Assembly (NCBI GenBank): GCA_025929585.1
Contig: JAICPY010000022.1
Span: 1-49,787 of the forward strand
Origin: Steroidobacter sp.
GTDB lineage: Bacteria; Pseudomonadota; Gammaproteobacteria; Steroidobacterales; Steroidobacteraceae
Length of the DNA stretch: 49,787 nt
Reading direction: 5' to 3'
The position numbers were made by a program, and so were the translations under genes. Shown here piece after piece: positions 8,452 through 14,379 of the stretch. A model generated the notes under the pieces. It was not told the DNA's origin. It saw only the letters and a program-made list of their open reading frames with translations, and searched no databases. Position 1 is the first letter of the stretch. Each line of letters opens with the position of its first letter.

Positions 8452-9382
8452 CATCGGTCGAAGTAGGCGCGCGAGGAGCGATCAAACGTGTCGGCGAAGA
8501 CCCGGTGAAGAAGCGGAACTCTTTGTAGAAGTGAGACTCGTCGTAATACCCATCGAGGGCATCATCGTGCCGAAATCTTCCGCGAGATTGATGTACGACA
8601 GCCTTCGAAAATGTGCCGCCGCGACGGCACTGATTCAGCACCGCATGATAGGCATGCTTGAACCGGACGATACGCGCGTATGCCTTTGGTGACATTCCGA
8701 CCCAGGCGGAGAACCTGCGTTCCAATGTGCGTGGGTCGATGCCGTACTCGCGTGCACATTGCGCGATCGACAACATACCTCTAGCGGCACGAACGCGGGC
8801 GATAAAATGATCGACCACTGGATCGGGCGTGGTGACGCTCCTGTGATACCGTGACAAGAATCGATTCAAGGTATACGAGATCTCCTGCACGTTGTGACAC
8901 TCGGCGATCCGAGCTTCAAGCTCGAGCAGCGCCTTGTTATTGAGCTCCGCAAAGCTAATGGTGGAATCTCGCAACGCCGACAGTGGCATGCGTATGAGCT
9001 GTCGTAGGAGTCGTGACTCTAGTTTGACGCCGATGACACGCAGATCGCCCATGTCGCGCGTCAGCACGGTTCGACTGCGCGCCCCGATCACATAGCTGTG
9101 CGACATGACGTTCGCGTTCGTTGGGCGCTCTATCGAGTAGCGATCGAAACTTCCACAGAATACGAAGACCAGCTCCGCATAGCCATCCGGCAGATGTAAC
9201 TCCTCTTTGCAGACTCTACGAGCTGCAGCCTCGACGACGAAATAACATTTGACGTCTTCGCGCAGGCTTTCCTCGGGACGCAGTAACCAATACTTCATCT
9301 CGCCGCGGACCAGCGTTGGCGACCACGCTGCGCAATCTTTGGACGTGAGATGAACACGCGTTGTGTTGGTCAGTTGGACCAT
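8405..9382 (-). CDS. AraC-family transcriptional regulator
   Basis: A 325-residue regulator. The N-terminal part (about 1-200) is a DUF6597-like or cupin-like sensor that begins with a strand-rich region and includes a YAELVFVFCGSFDRY segment. The C-terminal part (about 215-320) is the AraC double helix-turn-helix, with IAQCAREYGIDPRTLERRF as the first helix-turn-helix and YYDESHFYKEFRFFTGSSP as the conserved end. The second helix-turn-helix is somewhat irregular (HQSRGRFRHDDALDGYYDESHF). Start: the frame is open to 9508, but that extension would overlap the upstream Cys gene, so the ATG at 9382 is preferred although its ribosome site is weak. It might control the neighbouring sugar dehydrogenase, which it meets tail to tail, or the genes upstream on its own strand. 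The ligand is unknown. Confidence 0.85.
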   Translation of the reverse strand: MVQLTNTTRVHLTSKDCAAWSPTLVRGEMKYWLLRPEESLREDVKCYFVVEAAARRVCKEELHLPDGYAELVFVFCGSFDRYSIERPTNANVMSHSYVIGARSRTVLTRDMGDLRVIGVKLESRLLRQLIRMPLSALRDSTISFAELNNKALLELEARIAECHNVQEISYTLNRFLSRYHRSVTTPDPVVDHFIARVRAARGMLSIAQCAREYGIDPRTLERRFSAWVGMSPKAYARIVRFKHAYHAVLNQCRRGGTFSKAVVHQSRGRFRHDDALDGYYDESHFYKEFRFFTGSSPTRLIAPRAPTSTDVTNHLLSEDLAIASA

Positions 9383-9468
9383 GCCGGAATGATAAACGCC
9401 GGCACCGCCCTCCTTAGCCGCGCGTGGCGGCTGTTCGTCGCCGGAATCTATCCTTTCGTCGCTCGCGC

Positions 9469-9711
9469 TTATGGATTGCGAGGATCGGACGGGCCGATCT
9501 CGACCCAAATACCCTGTCTACATTCCAACACTGTCGTGCCGCTGCGCACGTAGTCGCCGTTGCGAAACTGCTGGCCATTGAAATAGCACACGGTGTCTTC
9601 GGGTGCTTCGAGTTGAACCGTGTCCAACTCCTCGGTGATTTGCTCGGCGACCGGCGATGTCCTGAGCTCAGGATCGATGGCGCCAACATTGCGGGTTCCG
9701 GCGGGGGCCAT
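9469..9711 (-). CDS. Small protein with CYFNG...C motif
   Basis: An 80-residue protein with an unstructured N-terminus and a compact C-terminal segment VCYFNGQQFRNGDYVRSG...ECRQGIWVEIG. A pair of Cys residues brackets a short beta motif, reminiscent of DUF1496-type small proteins; this match is weak. No signal peptide is evident. The ATG follows CGAGAGGAGAACGCC, a strong ribosome site, which is the main reason to call it. It lies 86 bases upstream of the AraC gene and 119 bases downstream of the VOC gene on the same strand, so it may belong to the same transcript. Function unknown. Confidence 0.65.
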   Translation of the reverse strand: MAPAGTRNVGAIDPELRTSPVAEQITEELDTVQLEAPEDTVCYFNGQQFRNGDYVRSGTTVLECRQGIWVEIGPSDPRNP

Positions 9712-9830
9712 GGCGTTCTCCTCTCGGCGGAAAATGAGACGGAGAGCGACGATGCATCATCGCTTGGACTGGAGAGATCCGTATCTTTCGCAATGCAACT
9801 TCGTGTTGTCGCGTCGCAGCGCAGCGATGT

Positions 9831-10235
9831 CTAAACGGTCAGCTCTAGTCGATTCCCGTCAGGATCCAAGATCACGCTTTCGTAATAGCCGTCGCCCGTC
9901 CGTCGCGGTCCGTCGACAACGTCATAGCCGTCGCTGCGCAGCGTACGCGTCAGGCGATCGACCTCGCCTTCAGATCCCACCGAAATCGCCAAATGAGTGA
10001 GACCCAAGCGCTGCGCTCCGCGCTCGATCTCCACCGGCGACAACAGCGTGGTTTTCATGATTTCGATGCGCGCACCGCTCTCGAAGCTCAAGAAACACGA
10101 CTCGAAGCCTTTGGCGGGATTCACATAAGTGGCACCAGGGCGCGCGCCGAAGTACGTCACGTAAAAGCGCTTACAACGCTCGATATCTCGCGTCCACAAC
10201 GCAACGTGCTCGATGCGCACTCGAGCCTCGATCAT
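9831..10235 (-). CDS. VOC-family protein (glyoxalase fold)
   Basis: A 134-residue vicinal-oxygen-chelate protein with two beta-alpha-beta-beta-beta modules. A full set of candidate metal ligands is present at the usual places: His10 (IEHVALW), Glu58 (RIEIM), His81 (LTHLAIS) and Glu131 (NRLELTV). The arrangement fits the lactoylglutathione lyase/dioxygenase superfamily; specific substrate unknown. Its start overlaps the stop of the DUF2277 gene by four bases (ATGA on the minus strand), indicating an operon with it. Confidence 0.87.
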   Translation of the reverse strand: MIEARVRIEHVALWTRDIERCKRFYVTYFGARPGATYVNPAKGFESCFLSFESGARIEIMKTTLLSPVEIERGAQRLGLTHLAISVGSEGEVDRLTRTLRSDGYDVVDGPRRTGDGYYESVILDPDGNRLELTV

Positions 10236-10504
10236 TCGAGGCCGAATCTCAGGCGCGAGCGTTCGCGCGCCTTCTCGGCTTCGATCTCTCGATACCTAGG
10301 CGAGGCATTCGTGATCAGTGAATTCATCAGAACGCGCGCAGTCGCCGTCACTTCATCGACGGCACGGTTGAACGCCGCTTCGTTCGCCTTGGAAGGCTTG
10401 TTGAATCCGCTGAGCTTGCGAACGAATTGAATCGATGCCGCTCGAATTTCTTGCTCGGTGGCGGGCGGGTCGAAATTGAATAGAGTTTTGATGTTGCGGC
10501 ACAT
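10232..10504 (-). CDS. DUF2277 protein
   Basis: A 90-residue cytoplasmic protein whose sequence fits DUF2277 throughout: it begins MCRNIKTLFNFDPPAT and continues EIRAASIQFVRKLSGFNKPS. Family members normally begin at MCRNI, so the ATG at 10504 is chosen over one two codons upstream. The family is of unknown biochemical function. The stop overlaps the VOC start by four bases, and the YCII gene lies 22 bases upstream, so the three probably form one operon. Confidence 0.9.
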   Translation of the reverse strand: MCRNIKTLFNFDPPATEQEIRAASIQFVRKLSGFNKPSKANEAAFNRAVDEVTATARVLMNSLITNASPRYREIEAEKARERSRLRFGLE

Positions 10505-10526
10505 AGGCATCTCGCATCAGGTGGGT

Positions 10527-10913
10527 TCATTCTGTTACCGGATTCTCTTCGGCAGGCAGCGTGCCTCCTGGAATGTAGCGGCGAACAGGACGCACCTCGA
10601 AGATAGAACCGAGTGTCGGCAAAGAACGAGCAATGCTCATTGCTTCGTCTTGAGATGCACAATCTACGACATAAAATCCCAATAGTTGTTCCTTGGTTTC
10701 CGCGAACGGGCCATCCACTACAACGGGGCTGCCTGCCGTACGCAATTGTCGCGCCATACGTGTGGGCATCAACCGGACGGCAGGGCCAAGCTTGTTCTGC
10801 GCGGCGAGGCGCTCCTGAAGCTCCAGATGCTTGTCGATGTGCTCATCATCTTCTTCAGGCGTCATCCCCTCGACGACGTCTTCAGCCACATAAATCAAGA
10901 TTGCGTACAGCAT
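10527..10913 (-). CDS. YCII/DGPF-domain protein
   Basis: A 128-residue YCII-related protein of the DGPF type, with VVVDGPFAETKEQLLGFYVVD in the centre and a ferredoxin-like fold expected. Family members are often encoded beside ECF sigma factors; none is here. The ATG at 10913 is preceded by CGAAGGAGGGCCCC, a near-perfect ribosome site, so the seven-codon upstream extension is rejected. It is the first gene of the minus-strand run YCII, DUF2277, VOC. Confidence 0.88.
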   Translation of the reverse strand: MLYAILIYVAEDVVEGMTPEEDDEHIDKHLELQERLAAQNKLGPAVRLMPTRMARQLRTAGSPVVVDGPFAETKEQLLGFYVVDCASQDEAMSIARSLPTLGSIFEVRPVRRYIPGGTLPAEENPVTE

Positions 10914-10984
10914 GGGGGCCCTCCTTCGGGGCATAAGAGCTTAATGAGCCGCGAGAACTGCGGCAACGTCGTGAGTCATTTATC

Positions 10985-11016
10985 GGGGACGTTCCTGGTC
11001 CTTGAGAAATGTCCCC
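10985..11016. repeat. REP-like palindrome, degenerate copy
   Basis: GGGGACGTTCCT at 10985-10996 pairs imperfectly with AGAAATGTCCCC at 11005-11016. It is the same family as the palindromes at 6545 and 6651. It lies in the divergent spacer between the YCII gene and the DUF3313 lipoprotein gene. Confidence 0.55.
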
Positions 11017-11111
11017 CGACCCGCCTCTCTCGTCATTACTAGGGAACTTCCCCACGCTTACAGGACACTCATACATATAACTTCGGTTCTGATTGCACGT
11101 TGGAGTTTCAT

Positions 11112-11795
11112 ATGAATGCGCGAGCGAAATTCGCTCTGATTGTTGCCGTGTTGGCGTTAGGTGGATGTCAAACAGCGAGCCAGAAGGCCTCGCCGATCGA
11201 TAGCGCTGCAATCGATGCGGGTATGGCGCGAGTCGTGGGATCGGGTCTCGATGCGTTGTACTTGAAGGAGGACGTCGATTTCTCGAAGTACACGAAATTG
11301 TTGCTCCGCCCAGCGACCATTTCCTTTAGAAAATCCTGGACGCCCGAACGACCCGGCACGCTCGTGAATTTCAGCGACGCGGAGGTCGAGTTGATCCGCA
11401 GCGATCTCGCGAAGACATTCAACACGGCGTTCGAGCGCACGCTGCAAAAGGGTCATGCGTATCAGATCGCGTCAACTCCCGCCTCGGATGTGCTCGAGCT
11501 GCATGTTGAAGTGATCGATGTCTTCATTCCAGCGCCCGATCTTTCACGCTATTCCGCAACCCGTACGCGCTCCTTCACGCGTGATGGCTCGGAAATGACC
11601 CTGCTCGCAGAGATCCGCGACTCCGTATCAGGTGATGTGATTGGTCGTGCGTACGATATGCGCCGTGCATCGCAATCGGCCACGTTTGAACTAGCTAATG
11701 AGATCACGAATGCCGCGGATGCCAGACGCATCACGGCAGCGTGGGCAAATGCGTTGCGTACCGCACTCGCGCCGAACAGTAAGGACAACTCCTAG
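11112..11795 (+). CDS. DUF3313 lipoprotein
   Basis: A 227-residue lipoprotein with a signal sequence ending in the lipobox LGGC (Cys19), then a domain consistent with DUF3313 (YTKLLLRPATISFRKSW, SDAEVELIRSDLAKTF, EVIDVFIPAPD). It is expected to be anchored in the outer membrane, since residue 2 after the Cys is Gln rather than Asp. Function unknown. The ATG at 11112 follows TTGGAGTTTCAT; a TTG four codons upstream is less likely because that would place the ribosome site inside the gene. Confidence 0.85.
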   Translation: MNARAKFALIVAVLALGGCQTASQKASPIDSAAIDAGMARVVGSGLDALYLKEDVDFSKYTKLLLRPATISFRKSWTPERPGTLVNFSDAEVELIRSDLAKTFNTAFERTLQKGHAYQIASTPASDVLELHVEVIDVFIPAPDLSRYSATRTRSFTRDGSEMTLLAEIRDSVSGDVIGRAYDMRRASQSATFELANEITNAADARRITAAWANALRTALAPNSKDNS

Positions 11796-11960
11796 ATCGC
11801 CCGGACTGAAGCAAGTCGCGCCGAAGGTCGAGCGGTTCGAGCGCGGTTACGGCATGGGCATCGAAACTCTGTACCTACGATCAATAGCAATGGATTGCTA
11901 GCGCGCGTAGCGTCCTCGTCAATGGCCGATGAAACGATCGGCCGCCACCAGGACGGCATC

Positions 11961-12311
11961 ATGAGCAAAGCGCAAACCGCGATCGCTTTGGTCCTCGCAC
12001 TGAGTTGTATCGGTGTTCTTGCAGATGCAGTTTTGAAGCTTGCGAGTGCGCAGCGCAATGTGATGCTCAGCAAGTGGCTGTTTGTCGGCGTCCTGCTATC
12101 GTGCTCGTTCGCCGTTGGCTGGGTTTTCTTGATGCGCGTCATGAAACTTGCCACTGCCGGCGTCATCTACGGAGTCACGAGCGCTGTGTTGCTTTGCCTG
12201 ATCGGCATCGTGTTCTTCGATGAGAAACTTTCAGGGATCGAACTGATGGGTATCGCCACTGCCACCCTCGCCATCATCTTGCTCGGATACGCGCCCGCAA
12301 ACACGCGATAG
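11961..12311 (+). CDS. Half-size EamA/SMR-type membrane transporter
   Basis: A 116-residue protein with four hydrophobic segments (about 5-25, 33-55, 60-80, 88-108), the size of small multidrug resistance proteins and of ArnE-like EamA half-transporters. TM4 has the EamA-like SGIELMGIATATLAIILLGY ending. The membrane-embedded Glu of true SMR exporters is not seen in TM1; an Asp (residue 22) sits nearby. It is therefore better called an EamA-type half transporter that probably works as a dimer; substrate unknown. The ATG at 11961 has AGGACGG at a proper distance; longer starts at 11895 and 11922 lack this. Confidence 0.75.
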   Translation: MSKAQTAIALVLALSCIGVLADAVLKLASAQRNVMLSKWLFVGVLLSCSFAVGWVFLMRVMKLATAGVIYGVTSAVLLCLIGIVFFDEKLSGIELMGIATATLAIILLGYAPANTR

Positions 12312-12499
12312 CATCGTTAGACCCGCAGACGACCGACGGGTAAGAATTGCGCAGCCGGACGTTGCCCTTAGAGGTATGACCTGTCACAAGCGATCACCGA
12401 CGCGCTTAGGCTCCGACGTTTGGAGCGCGCGAGCGTTTGGAACTTCTTGGGGCGTTACGCTCTTCGATAGTTCAAGCCTGCGGATATCAGAGACGAGTC

Positions 12500-13366
12500 A
12501 TGCTGCAAGAACATCCCTACCCGAAACCGCCTTTTCCACACCAACCACAATCGCTACCTGGATCCAGCGACAAAATGGATCCGCAGCCAGACTACGGCGA
12601 GGAGACGTACGAAGGTTCCAACCGCCTGCTGGATAAGAAGGCGATCATTACCGGGGGTGACTCGGGTATCGGGCGCGCGGTCGCGCTAGCTTTTGCACGC
12701 GAAGGAGCGGACGTCGCGGTGAGCTATTTGAACGAGCACCAAGACGCGAAGGAAACACAGCGTCTCGTCGAGGCAGCAGGGCGACAGTGCTTGCTTTTGC
12801 CCGGTGACATTTCCAAAGCGGCCCATTGTCGTGAGCTGGTCAAGAAGACCGTCGAGGCTTTCGGGCGCATCGACATCTTGGTCAACAACGCGGCGCATCA
12901 GATGACGTTCGAATCGATCGAGGAGATCTCGGACGAGGAATGGGACAAGACCTTCGCTACGAACATTTCATCGATGTTCTACATCACGAAGGCGGCAGTG
13001 CCACACATGACTTCGGGCAGCAGCATCATCAACACCGCCTCGGTCAACGCGGATACTCCCAGCCCTCAGTTGCTTGCGTATGCAACCACCAAAGGCGCAA
13101 TTCAGAACTTTACGGCCGGGCTTGCGCAACTGCTCGCCGAGAAAGGCATTCGCGCCAATACCGTCGCGCCAGGCCCCGTGTGGACGCCGTTGATTCCGGC
13201 GACGATGCCCAGCGAAAAAGTACAGCACTTCGGCGAGCAAGTTCCGATGAAGCGACCGGCTCAGCCGTGTGAGCTCGCACCGGTGTACGTGATGCTTGCG
13301 AGCACAGAATCCAGCTATGTCTCCGGTGCGACCGTGGCAGTAACGGGCGGCAAGCCGATTCTCTAG
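12500..13366 (+). CDS. SDR-family oxidoreductase (YghA / GSP39-like)
   Basis: A 288-residue short-chain dehydrogenase. After a Pro-rich leader (HPYPKPPFPHQPQ) come the cofactor loop TGGDSGIG (51-58), the NNAA segment (129-132), catalytic Ser181 and the YxxxK pair Tyr194/Lys198. The leader and the Rossmann fold match the E. coli YghA and Bacillus general-stress-protein-39 group, which act as NADP-linked reductases with poorly known substrates. The start at 12500 is chosen because the group begins a few residues before the Pro-rich leader; its ribosome site (GAGACGAG) is moderate. The gene stands alone. Confidence 0.88.
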   Translation: MLQEHPYPKPPFPHQPQSLPGSSDKMDPQPDYGEETYEGSNRLLDKKAIITGGDSGIGRAVALAFAREGADVAVSYLNEHQDAKETQRLVEAAGRQCLLLPGDISKAAHCRELVKKTVEAFGRIDILVNNAAHQMTFESIEEISDEEWDKTFATNISSMFYITKAAVPHMTSGSSIINTASVNADTPSPQLLAYATTKGAIQNFTAGLAQLLAEKGIRANTVAPGPVWTPLIPATMPSEKVQHFGEQVPMKRPAQPCELAPVYVMLASTESSYVSGATVAVTGGKPIL

Positions 13367-13420
13367 AGGGTGACGAGCGTGATGTAGTGACATGGTGATG
13401 AGGTGATGGGGTAATGACGA
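13367..13420. repeat. Degenerate GTGATG-type spacer repeat
   Basis: The spacer just after the SDR stop is made of GTGA-based units (GTGACGAGCGTGATG, GTGATGAGGTGATGG). Related strings occur at 3294-3311, 20323-20360 and, reverse-complemented, at 14110-14285. No coding potential. Confidence 0.5.
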
Positions 13421-13492
13421 CAGAACGAATGGGGTCGTAAGACTTCTCTCACCGCTTCTGAATCGAGAAGACTAGACTGTCGTTAGCCAACG

Positions 13493-13915
13493 CTAGCCCG
13501 TGGGGCGTTTGCCTGCGACCTTCGCTTCGAATCTTTGCTTATCGATAACGAATCGCTCGTGGCGTCCTCGAGAAATGAGATCGACGCCATCGTGCGCTTC
13601 GACCTCGAACACGAGTTTGCGGCCGCTCACTTCGATGAGCTTCACCTTCGCGGTGACCTCTAAACCAGGCGGCGTTGCAGCCTCGTGACTCACGTCGATG
13701 TGAGTTCCGAGCGTCTGCTCGGCGGGCCAATCCAGGTGATCATTGATCGCCTTGATACACGCCCATTCCAAGAAGCCGACCAAGTAGCCAGTCGCGAAAA
13801 CTTCCGGCATGGCCATGAATTCAGACGACTCTGGATAGAGCGCCGGCACGGTCTTCGATTTCGGAATGACGAAGCGGTGCTCGAAGGTGAGGCCTGCTCT
13901 GAGAGTGTCTTTCAT
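13493..13915 (-). CDS. FlK-like hotdog thioesterase
   Basis: A 140-residue single hotdog domain. From memory it resembles the Streptomyces fluoroacetyl-CoA thioesterase FlK along its whole length: KTVPALYPESSEF, PEVFATGYLVGFLEWAC, SHEAATPPGLEVT and AHDGVDLISRGRHER all have counterparts. The catalytic set Thr42, Glu50 and His77 (His76 in FlK) is present. Of the two gate Phe residues recalled in FlK, Phe33 is kept and residue 36 is Met. It therefore probably hydrolyses acyl-CoA thioesters, but fluoroacetyl-CoA selectivity is doubtful. The ATG at 13915 follows TTGAGGAGCAAACG, a strong ribosome site. It is transcribed towards the SDR gene. Confidence 0.87.
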   Translation of the reverse strand: MKDTLRAGLTFEHRFVIPKSKTVPALYPESSEFMAMPEVFATGYLVGFLEWACIKAINDHLDWPAEQTLGTHIDVSHEAATPPGLEVTAKVKLIEVSGRKLVFEVEAHDGVDLISRGRHERFVIDKQRFEAKVAGKRPTG

Positions 13916-13966
13916 CGTTTGCTCCTCAAGATCGAAATTTTTGCGGGACCAGAGCCGCACCCGCTT

Positions 13967-14009
13967 ACCCCTCACCCTAACCCTCTCCCACAACGGGAGA
14001 GGGGATGGA
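13967..14009. repeat. CCCTCACCCTAACCCTCTCCC palindromic repeat
   Basis: CCCTCTCCC (13981-13989) and GGGAGAGGG (13995-14003) form a perfect 9-base stem with a 5-base loop, preceded by CCCTCACCCTAA. This spacer palindrome is widespread in gamma- and betaproteobacterial genomes as far as I recall. It could act as a transcription-termination or RNA-stability hairpin. Confidence 0.65.
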
Positions 14010-14089
14010 ATCGGAAGTAGATAGATGAGAACAACTGTTCACCGCTAGAGCAATAGTCGGCGATCTTGTTTGACCAAGCATCACTCCTC

Positions 14090-14285
14090 TCCCATTCCTG
14101 CATCTCCCATTCCTGCGTCGTCACTCCGTCACCCCGTCACCTTCGTCACTCTCCTCACCTCCGCACCTCCGCCTCATCCCTTCGTCACCCCGTCACCTCG
14201 TCACCCTCCTCACCTCCGCGCGTCTGCACCGTCACACCTCATCCCTCACCACCCGTCACCCGTCACCCGTCACTCAATCACTCTC
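14090..14285. repeat. TCACC-rich degenerate tandem tract
   Basis: About 195 bases built from units such as CGTCACCCCGTCACC, CTCCTCACCTCCG and ACCCGTCACCCGTCACCC. Units CCCGTCACCCGTCACCCGTC near the right end are exact tandem hexamers. The tract is strongly pyrimidine-biased on the plus strand and is the reverse-complement counterpart of the GTGATG/GTGACG units seen in other spacers. It sits 95 bases upstream of the tyrosinase start. Confidence 0.7.
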
Positions 14286-14379
14286 CCTCTCACCAAAAGC
14301 ACGTCCTTTTGCCCAATCGCCCACCACTGTCTCGCGGCGTAGATTCGATCCCACAGGTATCGCAATCGGGAGGTCGGCC

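Larger units (their letters stand above)
13916..14379. other. 464-base spacer of repeats
   Basis: No gene. It holds a CCCTCTCCC...GGGAGAGGG palindrome (13981-14003) and a long pyrimidine-rich tract of TCACC-based units (about 14090-14285). The tyrosinase ribosome site GGGAGGT lies at the right end. Frames reading through the tract give Ser/Pro/His-rich low-complexity peptides and are not genes. Confidence 0.75.

Noticed and set aside
11895-11960. Longer start for the EamA/SMR-type transporter
   Set aside because: The extra 22 residues are hydrophilic and lack a ribosome site; the ATG at 11961 has AGGACGG.
14090-14285. Possible CRISPR array
   Set aside because: Units are 5-15 bases, unequal and directly adjacent; there are no constant repeats of 25-40 bases with unique spacers, and no cas genes.
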